The notes beneath the pieces were generated by a model. It was given only the letters and a program-made list of their open reading frames with translations, searched no databases and was not told where the DNA came from. Positions 19,557 through 27,362 of a stretch of DNA of 64,000 bases are shown piece after piece (positions within the stretch are counted from its first letter, which is position 1; the number at the start of each line of letters is the position of its first letter). The translations under genes and the position numbers were made by a program. The stretch comes from Phenylobacterium immobile (ATCC 35973) (GTDB taxonomy: Bacteria > Pseudomonadota > Alphaproteobacteria > Caulobacterales > Caulobacteraceae), in contig NZ_CVJQ01000001.1 in the NCBI RefSeq assembly GCF_001375595.1, forward strand, positions 1,054,001 through 1,118,000, in the 5' to 3' direction.

Positions 19557-20534
19557 TCAGTTCTTGTCGACGAAAGCCCCGAAGCCGGCGGCGATCTCGG
19601 CGGGCCGGCCGAAGAAGACGTCGTTGTGGAAGCCGTTGTTGAAGATCTCGACGCGCTTGGCCTTGGTCAGTTGCGGCTTCAGGGTGTTGCTCATGTCCGC
19701 GGCCGTCTTGTCGGACTGGTAGACGCTGGCGTCGATCGGATCGTCGATCACCAGCAGCAGCACGGGCTGGGTCAGGCCGAGCAGGCGCGTCTTGAACCGC
19801 GGGCCATATTCATAGGCGGCGGCATGGCCATACTCCTGCCGGGTGATCCCACGCAGCGACTCCACCGCGATCTTGGCCCACACCGGATCGGCCATCGCCG
19901 TCATGTCCGTCTGCGAGATCCGGCGGGGCACGCTCGGGCAGAAGGTGGCGAAGAGGTCGGCCCCCGACGTCGGGTGGTGGACTTCGGTGAGCAGCTTGGC
20001 CGACAGCTTGTCGTCGATCAGGGCGTAGGGCGACAAGCCCAGCATCACGTGACTGATCATCTCCGGGTGGGTCAGCGCCAACTCCGTGCCGATCCGCGAG
20101 CCGGTGTGGTTGCCGAAGATGGCGACCGGCTTGTTGGCCCCGAAGCCCAGGTTGGTCAGGCCCTCGGCGACGGCCGCGGCGTAATCCTCGATGGTCGGCT
20201 GGGTCATCGGCCCGTCGGAACCGCCGTGGCCCGGCGTGTCGATGGCGATCACCAGGCGATCCTTGCCCAGCTCGGCCGTCAGCGCATCGTATTCCACCGA
20301 GGAGTTGGGCGACTGGTGAAGCAGGACGATCGGCTCCTTGGTCGATCCGCCGGCCGGTTCAGCGATGGCGTAGTGCAGCTGGCCATAGCGCATATCGACA
20401 TAGCCGTGCCGCAGGTGCGTCGGCCATTCCCGCTTGGGCGGGTCCGCAGCGAAGGCGGGCGCGGCTGTGGTGAGCGCGGCTGCCGCCAGGATAGCCAGAG
20501 CGCCGGCCCGGCCACGAACAAGAAGATAATCCAT
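19557..20534 (-). CDS. Exported alpha/beta hydrolase with His at the nucleophile position
   Basis: About 325-residue alpha/beta-hydrolase fold protein with a signal peptide (residues 1-~29, ending PAFA). After the fold-typical IVLLHQSPNSS oxyanion region and DTPGHGGSD, the nucleophile elbow reads GNHTG (141-145), putting His143 where Ser, Cys or Asp is usual. A C-terminal His in NNGFHNDVFF could be the triad histidine. The start chosen is ATG 20534, with GGTGGA upstream; a GTG at 20546 adds four residues. It probably acts in the periplasm. With no canonical nucleophile, classical esterase activity is uncertain. Confidence 0.8.
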   Translation of the reverse strand: MDYLLVRGRAGALAILAAAALTTAAPAFAADPPKREWPTHLRHGYVDMRYGQLHYAIAEPAGGSTKEPIVLLHQSPNSSVEYDALTAELGKDRLVIAIDTPGHGGSDGPMTQPTIEDYAAAVAEGLTNLGFGANKPVAIFGNHTGSRIGTELALTHPEMISHVMLGLSPYALIDDKLSAKLLTEVHHPTSGADLFATFCPSVPRRISQTDMTAMADPVWAKIAVESLRGITRQEYGHAAAYEYGPRFKTRLLGLTQPVLLLVIDDPIDASVYQSDKTAADMSNTLKPQLTKAKRVEIFNNGFHNDVFFGRPAEIAAGFGAFVDKN

Positions 20535-20826
20535 TGATATATCCACCCATCATTATGTTCTGATGGGCGCACGCTGTGCTCCGCCGCACAAGGATGCATG
20601 CGGGCGCGCGCCATCCAGGCGTCTGCGTCTCGCATTTGGAGAGGACGGCGCCGCAGAATTCGGCGCCCCTGCCTCGACCTCGTCAGGCCGCCTTGGCCGG
20701 CGAGAGCCGCGTGCGCAAGGCGGCGGGCAATTGCCGCGCCGACTTTGGGCGGAATGGGATGCGGCGCCCGACTTGGAACCTTTGAGGCGCCTGGAACGCG
20801 CGTCGCACCGTCCCCACTTTCGGCCT
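20535..20826. other. Intergenic region between divergent genes
   Basis: About 290 bp between the exported hydrolase (minus) and the MOSC gene (plus), so it must hold two promoters. Long overlapping ORFs exist here on both strands but have Arg/Pro-rich out-of-frame composition and no recognisable domain. No repeat, palindrome or RNA gene was seen. Confidence 0.4.
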
Positions 20827-21348
20827 ATGAGCGCGTTCAACCCGTCCTCGACCCTGCAGCGCCTGCTGGACGCGCCCGTGCGCCCCGGCCGTCTGGCCTG
20901 GATCGGCCTGCGCACCGAGCGGCGCGGCGGGATCGAGATTGTCGACGCCGTCCGCTGCTCGCCCGACCAGGGTCTGATCGGCGACCGGTACGGCGGCCGG
21001 ACCGATCTGGCGGGGCAGGGCGGCAAGCGGCAGGTCACCCTGATCGCCGCCGAAGACCTGGCCGCGGTCGCCCGCTTCCTCGACCGGCCCGAGCCGGCCC
21101 TGCCGCCCGAGCTTGTCCGCCGCAACCTCGTCGTCGAAGGCCTGAACCTCACCGCGCTGAAGGGCCGCCATCTGGCCGTCGGCGACGACGTGCTCCTGGA
21201 GATCACCGGCGAATGCCACCCCTGCTCGCGCATGGAGGAGGTTCTGGGCGAGGGTGGCTACAATGCGCTCCGCGGCCGCGGCGGCCTCACGGCCCGCGTC
21301 CTGGGGGGCGGCCAGGCGCGGGTAGGGGATGTCGTCCGGCGGGTCTGA
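20827..21348 (+). CDS. MOSC domain protein
   Basis: 173-residue stand-alone MOSC domain, the C-terminal module of molybdenum cofactor sulfurases. The conserved cysteine lies in GECHPCSRMEE, followed by the closing RGGLTARVLGGGQARVGD. The N-terminal GLIGDRYGG and RQVTLIAAEDLAAV are family features. Proteins of this kind bind Mo-cofactor or pyranopterin and are linked to sulfur transfer or N-hydroxylated base detoxification (YiiM/YuaD-like). I start at ATG 20827 (MSAFNPSS); the longer frame upstream lacks any conserved sequence. Genomic context gives no partner. Confidence 0.85.
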   Translation: MSAFNPSSTLQRLLDAPVRPGRLAWIGLRTERRGGIEIVDAVRCSPDQGLIGDRYGGRTDLAGQGGKRQVTLIAAEDLAAVARFLDRPEPALPPELVRRNLVVEGLNLTALKGRHLAVGDDVLLEITGECHPCSRMEEVLGEGGYNALRGRGGLTARVLGGGQARVGDVVRRV

Positions 21349-21457
21349 CGGACGGCCAGGGCTTATGTACGACTGGCTTCGCCGCCGGGGTGAGCGCTTG
21401 CGTCCGCGCGGTGTCGCGACCGATACTTGAGCCACGCCCCCGCCCAAGGATCTCCCC

Positions 21458-22450
21458 ATGCAGTATGTCCAGCTCGGCCGCACCGGCCTTCCCGTCTCGC
21501 GCCTGGCGCTGGGCACCATGACCTTCGGTTTCCAGTGCGATGAGAAGCAGAGCTTCTCGATCCTCGACGCGGCGGCCGACGGCGGGATCGACTTTCTCGA
21601 CGCCGCCGACGTCTATCCCCTGGGCGGCGGCGCTTCGAACGTCGGCAAGACCGAGGAGATCATCGGCAAGTGGCTGAAGGGCAAGCGCGAGGACTTCATC
21701 CTGGCCACCAAGTGCACTGGGGCCATGGGTGTGAAACCCTGGAACCAGGGGACCAGCCGCAAGCATATCCTGGAGGCTATCGACGCCTCGCTGAAGCGCC
21801 TCGGGACCGACTACGTCGACCTCTATCAGCTCCATTCCTACGATCCGAAGACACCGCTGGACGAGACGCTGGAGGCGCTGACCCGCGTGGTTGAGAGCGG
21901 CAAGGCCCGCTACGTCGGCCTCTCCAACTGGCCGGCGACCAAGATCGCCCGCCTGCTGGGTCGCGCGGAGGTGAAGAACCTGATCAAGGTCGCCTCCGTC
22001 CAGCCGCGCTACAATCTCCTGTTCCGTAACTTCGAGCGCGACCTCCTGCCGCTCTGCCTGGAGGAGGGTATCGGCGTCATTCCCTATAACCCGCTCGCCG
22101 GCGGCCTGCTTACGGGCAAGCACAACCCCAAGGCCGCCCCGCCCGAGGGCACGCGCTTCACCCTGGGCGCCGCCGCGGGCAACTACCAGAGCCGTTACTG
22201 GCATGACGCCGAGTTCGATACCGTCGAGGCCTTTGGCCGCCTCGCCGCCGAGGCTGGCCTTTCGCCGGTGACGCTGGCCGTCGCCTGGGTCATGGCCAAC
22301 CCCGCCATCACTGCCCCGATCATCGGCGCCAGCAAGCCGGAGCAGCTCAAGGACAACCTCGCCGCCCTCGACGTGAAGCTCGACCCCGAGCTGAAGGCCA
22401 AGCTCGACACTCTCACCGTCCGCTGGCGCTCAGTCGATGCGGAGCGGTAG
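21458..22450 (+). CDS. Aldo/keto reductase
   Basis: 330-residue NADPH-dependent aldo/keto reductase, (beta/alpha)8 barrel. The catalytic tetrad is complete: Asp48 in FLDAADVY, Tyr53, Lys85 in LATKCTG, and His126 in LYQLHSYD. The C-terminal IGASKPEQLKDNL is the cofactor-binding end of the barrel. It belongs to the Tas/YajO-like group that acts on carbonyls of varied structure. It ends 71 bp before an MFS gene on the same strand. Physiological substrate unknown. Confidence 0.92.
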   Translation: MQYVQLGRTGLPVSRLALGTMTFGFQCDEKQSFSILDAAADGGIDFLDAADVYPLGGGASNVGKTEEIIGKWLKGKREDFILATKCTGAMGVKPWNQGTSRKHILEAIDASLKRLGTDYVDLYQLHSYDPKTPLDETLEALTRVVESGKARYVGLSNWPATKIARLLGRAEVKNLIKVASVQPRYNLLFRNFERDLLPLCLEEGIGVIPYNPLAGGLLTGKHNPKAAPPEGTRFTLGAAAGNYQSRYWHDAEFDTVEAFGRLAAEAGLSPVTLAVAWVMANPAITAPIIGASKPEQLKDNLAALDVKLDPELKAKLDTLTVRWRSVDAER

Positions 22451-22521
22451 CCTCTTGAGTTCAAGTCGTTGCACGCGCAAGGACGGCGCCGATTAGCTGA
22501 AGCCCGCCCGGAGACCGTTCC

Positions 22522-23865
22522 ATGTCCGTCCCCTCGCAGGCCGATCCGAAGGCGGCGGCGGCCGTAAAGCCGGGCCTGTCGCGCACGGTCTTCGCGATTA
22601 TCTGCTCGCTGTCGGTGGCCACCGCCATGGGCAACACCGGGCTGATCTCGGTGCTGCCGGCGATTGGCCGGTCGATCGGCATTCCTGATCCGATGGTGGC
22701 GGCGATCTTCTCGCTTTCGGCGATCGCCTGGGCGGCCATGTCGCCGTTCTGGGCGCAGCTGTCGGACAAGAAGGGGCGCAAGCCCCTGATGATGATCGGC
22801 ATCACGGGGTTCGTCGTCTCCATGGCGATCAGCGGCGTGGTCGTCGCCGCGGGCTTGCGCCACCTGGCGCCGCCGATGGTGATCTTCGGCCTGTTCCTGG
22901 TCGCCCGCGCCCTGTTCGGCGTGTTTGGCTCGGCCTCGAACCCGGCGGCCCAGGCCTATGTGGCCGAGCGCACCGCGCCGGAAAACCGCACCCAGGCGAT
23001 CGCTAATCTCGCCGGGGCTTTCGGGATGGGCACGGTTCTGGGGCCCTTCATCGCGCCGCTGTTCATCCTGCCGGTGCTGGGCTTGGCCGGCCCGTTGTTC
23101 GGCTTCGCCCTGATCGCCGCGGTCATCCTGGTCGTCCTGTGGCGCTATCTGCCGGAGCCGCGCCGCGGTGAGCAAAAGGCCTCGGCCGCCGCCTCAGCGG
23201 TCGCGGCCAAGCCCGCGGTGAAGGCCGCCACGCTTTGGCGCGACCCGCGCGTGGCGCCGTTTCTGATCTACGGCTTCGTCACCGGCGCCTGTCAGACCGC
23301 CCAGGCTCAGACCCTGGGCTTCCTGATCATCGACAAGCTCGGCATGACGCCGGTCCAGGCTCAAAGCCTGATCGCGGTCGCCATGATGTTCGGCGCGGTC
23401 GCCGCCCTGCTGGCGCAGTGGGGATTGATCCGCATGTTCCAGATGACCCCGCGTAGCCTGCTGCGCTGGGGCGCGGGCCTCCTGGCCGTGGGCAACATCA
23501 TCGTCGCCTTTGCGCCGAACTACTCGGCCGTCGTCGTCGGCTTCGCCCTGTCCAGCCTGGGTGCGGGCCTCGCCCGGCCGGGCTTTACGGCGGGCTCTTC
23601 GATCGCTGTCGGCAACGCCGATCAGGCCCGCGTCGCCGGCGCCGTGGCGGCGGTCAACGGCATCTCCATCGTCTTCGCGCCGGCCTTCATCATGGTCTAC
23701 GAGCGCCACCACGCCGCGCCGTTCCTGCTCAACGTCGTTTTGCTCGCCGGCATGCTCGTCTTCGCCTTCGCCAGTCCGGCGCTCCGCCGCGCCGCGGCCC
23801 AGCCCGCAACCCGCGAGGACACAGTCATGGCGACTCTGGAACAGGCCGACGAAGGCAACATCTAG
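22522..23865 (+). CDS. MFS transporter (TetA/drug-efflux like)
   Basis: 447-residue twelve-segment major facilitator. The loop WAQLSDKKGRKPLMMIG between segments 2 and 3 is the MFS signature, and ARALFGVFGSASNPAAQAY carries the segment-5-type motif of antiporters. A Lys/Ala-rich central loop (~residues 215-240) separates the halves. Drug:H+ antiport is the likely mode. ATG 22522 is supported by GGAG just upstream. It may be coexpressed with the aldo/keto reductase upstream. Confidence 0.85.
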   Translation: MSVPSQADPKAAAAVKPGLSRTVFAIICSLSVATAMGNTGLISVLPAIGRSIGIPDPMVAAIFSLSAIAWAAMSPFWAQLSDKKGRKPLMMIGITGFVVSMAISGVVVAAGLRHLAPPMVIFGLFLVARALFGVFGSASNPAAQAYVAERTAPENRTQAIANLAGAFGMGTVLGPFIAPLFILPVLGLAGPLFGFALIAAVILVVLWRYLPEPRRGEQKASAAASAVAAKPAVKAATLWRDPRVAPFLIYGFVTGACQTAQAQTLGFLIIDKLGMTPVQAQSLIAVAMMFGAVAALLAQWGLIRMFQMTPRSLLRWGAGLLAVGNIIVAFAPNYSAVVVGFALSSLGAGLARPGFTAGSSIAVGNADQARVAGAVAAVNGISIVFAPAFIMVYERHHAAPFLLNVVLLAGMLVFAFASPALRRAAAQPATREDTVMATLEQADEGNI

Positions 23866-23953
23866 ACGCTTGGGCTTTCGCCTGCGCGAACGGCTGCTAA
23901 GCTGAGGACGCGACCCCTAAGAAGAAGCGGGCGCGAGTACTGGGGGGATACGC

Positions 23954-25912
23954 GTGAAAGCCAGACTGATGGGCGCTCTTTCGCCTGCCCTGCTGCTGGC
24001 TCTCGCGCTGGGCGGAGCAGGTGAGGCCCAGGCGCAACGCGCGCAGGAGAACGCCGCGCGCTCGGCGGGCGACGCCTTTGGCACTAACATCGGCTCTGAA
24101 CAGGTGGGCGTCTATTCCGGGGCCGACACCCGTGGCTTTTCCCCAACGACCGCCGGCAATGTGCGCCTGGATGGCCTCTATGCCGACGCGCCCTTCGGCT
24201 TCAATCCGCGCCTGATCACCGGCTCGCAGATCCGCGTCGGCCTGACTGCGCAGAGCTATCCGTTCCCGGCCCCCACCGGCATCATCGACTTCGGCATGCG
24301 CCCGGTCGGCGACCGGCCGGTGCACAGCCTGCTGACCAGTGTCGGCCCCCACGGCGCCTATTCCGTCGAGTTCGACGCGCAGGGGTTGATCGTGCCGGGC
24401 CGCTTCGGCGTCGCCTACGGCGCTTACATCAACAAGCAGGAGCCGCAGGCCGACGACACGCTGAAGAGTATCGGCCTGGCGATCTCGCCACGCTGGCGTC
24501 CGCGCGAGGGTGTCGAAATCCGCCCCTTCGCCACACATTTCGTTCGCTGGCACGACCTTGCGGGCCCCCTGACCTTCGCAGGCGGCCCGGTCCTGCCGCG
24601 TGAGCCCAAGGCCCAGAACTTCACCCCGGACTGGACGGGAAACCGCACGGTCTTCACACACTTCGGCCTGGTCAGCAGCGCGGCCCTGAACAAGACGTGG
24701 ACGCTGCGGGGCGGGGTCTTCCACTTCATCCAGGACGACGACGGGCCGATTTCCGACGCCTACCTGAACACCGATGCGAACGGCGTGGCGCAGATTCGCC
24801 GCTTCGCCAATCAGCGTCCGTTCCATTACATCAGCGATTCCGGCGAAGCGCGTCTCTCGGGCGTCTTCGTTGGTGAGAACCTGCGCCACACCGTCCATTT
24901 CTCGCTCCGCGCCCGCGATGTTCGACGCAACTACGGCGGCGGCGCCGTGGCCAACTTCGGTCCGTCCCTGATCGGCCAGCATAACGCGCCGGCCGAGCCC
25001 ATCTGGAGCTACGGCGCCGAGACCGACGATCACATCAGCCAGCAGCAGTTCAGCGTCAGCTACGCGCTCGCCCGCCGTGGCCTGGGCGAGGTCGGCTTCG
25101 GCGTCCAGAAGGTCCGCTACGAGAAGACCCTGACGCCGGAGTTCGGTCCCAAGTCGACGTCCAGGGAAAGCCCCCTGTTCTGGAACGGCTCGGCCTCGCT
25201 GAGCGTCAGCGACAAGCTCGCGCTCTATGGCGCTTTCACCCGGGGTCTGGAGGAAGCGCCCGCCGCGCCCGAGGTGGCCGCTAACGCCCAGGAAGCGCCG
25301 CCGGCGATCCACACCAAGCAGGTGGAGGTCGGTCTGCGCTATGTGTTGAAGCCGGGTTTGCGTCTGGTGGTCGGCTACTTCGACATTCAGAAGCCCTACT
25401 TTAGCTTGGACGGCGCGCGCTTCTGGCGCGAACTCGGCGTCGAGCGCCATCGCGGGATCGAAACCTCGCTGAGTGGCGAGGTCCTGCCAGGCTTGAACGT
25501 CGTCGTCGGCTATGTCCTGCAAAAGCCCCGCGTGTCCGGCGAGGCCGTCCGTTCGGGTCTGATCGGGCCTGATCCCGTGGGCCAGCTGCGCCGCACCGGT
25601 CGCGTGAACCTGGACTATCGCCCTCCATGGAATACTGCGCTCTCGTTCGAGGCTGGGGTCATTTACACGGGCGGCCGCGCGGTCTCGACGCGCCTTTACA
25701 GCGAGCTGGGCGGCAAGCAGCTTCACATCAAGCAGAGCGCCGGCCTCGACCTCGGCGGGCGCTACAGGTTCAAGATCCGCGGCGCGGCCTCCACCTTGCG
25801 GTTGCAGGTCCAGAACATCTCCGACACGCGACGCTGGCTGGTCTCGGCCAATGGCGGCATGACCTTGACGCCGCCCCGCCGTTTCGTGGCGACGCTGACG
25901 ACGGACTTCTAG
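23954..25912 (+). CDS. TonB-dependent receptor with reduced plug domain
   Basis: 652-residue outer-membrane receptor. A signal peptide (residues 1-~28, ending AQAQ) precedes a short plug: GVYSGADTRGFSPTTAGNVRLDGLYAD is recognisable, but the usual N-terminal VTA-type TonB box and first plug strands are missing. The rest is a beta-barrel of alternating aromatic strands, ending in VATLTTDF with terminal Phe as in outer-membrane proteins. Start GTG 23954 follows GGGGGGA. It is shorter than the 780-residue receptors elsewhere in the window. Ligand unknown; TonB coupling is uncertain without an obvious TonB box. Confidence 0.8.
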   Translation: MKARLMGALSPALLLALALGGAGEAQAQRAQENAARSAGDAFGTNIGSEQVGVYSGADTRGFSPTTAGNVRLDGLYADAPFGFNPRLITGSQIRVGLTAQSYPFPAPTGIIDFGMRPVGDRPVHSLLTSVGPHGAYSVEFDAQGLIVPGRFGVAYGAYINKQEPQADDTLKSIGLAISPRWRPREGVEIRPFATHFVRWHDLAGPLTFAGGPVLPREPKAQNFTPDWTGNRTVFTHFGLVSSAALNKTWTLRGGVFHFIQDDDGPISDAYLNTDANGVAQIRRFANQRPFHYISDSGEARLSGVFVGENLRHTVHFSLRARDVRRNYGGGAVANFGPSLIGQHNAPAEPIWSYGAETDDHISQQQFSVSYALARRGLGEVGFGVQKVRYEKTLTPEFGPKSTSRESPLFWNGSASLSVSDKLALYGAFTRGLEEAPAAPEVAANAQEAPPAIHTKQVEVGLRYVLKPGLRLVVGYFDIQKPYFSLDGARFWRELGVERHRGIETSLSGEVLPGLNVVVGYVLQKPRVSGEAVRSGLIGPDPVGQLRRTGRVNLDYRPPWNTALSFEAGVIYTGGRAVSTRLYSELGGKQLHIKQSAGLDLGGRYRFKIRGAASTLRLQVQNISDTRRWLVSANGGMTLTPPRRFVATLTTDF

Positions 25913-26003
25913 GCCCCGTTTTTTCCATCCACAGCTTCGCGCGCGCGCGCCGTTGACGGCGGCGTCAACGTCGGAACATAAGGGGAACGGAAAGGACTGC
26001 GCC

Positions 26004-26198
26004 ATGCTGTCTCAAGCGATCGACCAGATCATCCTCGCGACCGGAGGCCTGCCGGCGCACATTATCGTGGCCCAGCGGTTCTATGGGCACGATCCGCAGG
26101 CGGTCGCCGCTCTGGACCGGTTGCGTGATGCTCTGGCGGAGCTCGACCGGGCGCTGCTTGCCTCACGCGGCGCCACAACCCGTGCAGACCGTGTTTGA
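26004..26198 (+). CDS. Small hypothetical protein
   Basis: 64-residue protein, mostly helical by composition (AQAIDQIIL, then AVAALDRLRDALAELDRALLAS). ATG 26004 has a strong ribosome site, GGAAAGGA, 6-10 bp upstream, which favours translation. The next ORF starts at GTG 26182 inside its 3' end, so the two are translationally linked. I do not recognise a family. Confidence 0.6.
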   Translation: MLSQAIDQIILATGGLPAHIIVAQRFYGHDPQAVAALDRLRDALAELDRALLASRGATTRADRV

Positions 26199-26415
26199 GA
26201 TCCTTGAGCGGCGGTTGGCGGCGGGCGAGGTCGTGGTCATCGCCTGCAAGGCCTGCCGCCGTCAGGCGCGCTGGCCGCGCGATAAGGCGATCACGCGTCT
26301 GGGCGGCTGGGCGACGACACAGGCCGTCCGTCGCCGCCTGATCTGCGCGGGCTGTGGCGGCCGCGACGCGCAAACCGCCTTCAAGGGGGCGACTTCGGCG
26401 TATTTCGCGGCCTAG
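26182..26415 (+). CDS. Small zinc-ribbon-like protein
   Basis: 77-residue basic protein with two CxxC knuckles, CKAC and CAGC, about 33 residues apart, as in zinc ribbons. The segment between them is Arg-rich (ARWPRDKAITRL), suggesting a nucleic-acid contact. Start GTG 26182 overlaps the preceding ORF by 17 bp; a longer in-frame start upstream lies entirely inside that ORF. No family name recognised. Confidence 0.6.
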   Translation: MQTVFEILERRLAAGEVVVIACKACRRQARWPRDKAITRLGGWATTQAVRRRLICAGCGGRDAQTAFKGATSAYFAA

Positions 26416-26543
26416 GCTATACTTCACGCGGCGGGTGACGCAGTTAGCGCCGACCGGCAGCCCGAAGCCGCACGCATGAGCATGATCACCACATCTTTCG
26501 CGCTCGACGCCCAGGCCCGTAGAAGTCCCGCCGTCGCCGCAGG

Positions 26544-27269
26544 ATGTCCGGCGTGCTGATCCTCTCCGCCGCGCCAGCGCTCGCCGCCGCCCATCACCTG
26601 ACGATGGTGCTGCAGACCTATGGCCACCAGGTCGTGGCTGCGGGCGGACGCAATGAGGCGGAAAATCTGGTTCGCAGCGTCCGCTTCGATCTCATCCTCC
26701 TGACTCTCGCCCTGTCCACCACGGCGCTCATCCAACGCCTGCGCGCCGAGGGCGTGGTCACGCCGATCGTCGTGCTGAGCGGCGAGGCGGGCCCCGAAGA
26801 GCGGATCGCCGCCCTTGAAGCGGGCGCCGACGACGTGCTGGGGGCGGGGATTGATCCCGCCGAGATCGAGGCGCGCCTGCGCGCCGCGGCGAGGGCGCGG
26901 AACGAGGCCAGGGCCGCTGGCCGCGCCGCCGGGGGCGAGACGCCCGATGCGAGCCTCACCGGGGGCGTCATCCGCGTCGGCGATATCGAGCTGGATGCGC
27001 AGCGCCTGAAGGCCGTTCGCGCGGGCCGCGTCCTTTCCTTATCGCGGCTGGAGTTCCGATTGCTCAGCGAACTGATGCGCCGGCCCGACGAAGTGGTGAA
27101 TCGCGAGATGCTGCTGAAGGCGGTCTGGGGCCTTAGCGCCGCGCCCCGCGCCAATCTGGTGGAGGTCCACATCCGCCGGCTGCGCGGGCGATTGGTCGGG
27201 CCGGGCGAACTGGATCCGATCCGCACAGTGCGCGGCATGGGCTACCAACTGCTCAGCCGTCCGAAATAG
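26544..27269 (+). CDS. OmpR-family response regulator with degenerate receiver
   Basis: 241-residue protein: receiver-like domain (1-~120), Ala/Arg linker and OmpR/PhoB winged helix (~140-240, ending IRTVRGMGYQLL). The receiver keeps its hydrophobic frame and GADDVL, but lacks the phosphorylation apparatus: Thr54 replaces the acceptor Asp (FDLILLT), the acidic pair after strand 1 is Ser-Ala, and the Lys of strand 5 is Ala. DNA binding looks intact, so it is probably phosphorylation-independent. No histidine kinase lies next to it. It converges on a TonB-receptor gene, with a shared terminator between. Confidence 0.88.
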   Translation: MSGVLILSAAPALAAAHHLTMVLQTYGHQVVAAGGRNEAENLVRSVRFDLILLTLALSTTALIQRLRAEGVVTPIVVLSGEAGPEERIAALEAGADDVLGAGIDPAEIEARLRAAARARNEARAAGRAAGGETPDASLTGGVIRVGDIELDAQRLKAVRAGRVLSLSRLEFRLLSELMRRPDEVVNREMLLKAVWGLSAAPRANLVEVHIRRLRGRLVGPGELDPIRTVRGMGYQLLSRPK

Positions 27270-27277
27270 CCGAAGGC

Positions 27278-27317
27278 AAAAGAAGACCCGGGCCGCGACG
27301 GCGACCCGGGTTTCTTT
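27278..27317. terminator. Bidirectional intrinsic terminator
   Basis: AAAAGAAGACCCGGG and CCCGGGTTTCTTT flank a 12-base loop, giving a GC stem with A-rich and T-rich arms on each side. It lies between the convergent response-regulator and TonB-receptor genes and can serve both. Confidence 0.85.
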
Positions 27318-27362
27318 CCGGACCGCGCGACACGACCCGGGGCGATGCGTACAGGGACGTTC

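Noticed and set aside
23897-26005. 702-codon minus-strand frame opposite the TonB receptor
   Set aside because: Composition is that of an antisense frame, and the plus strand has a signal peptide and barrel ending in Phe.
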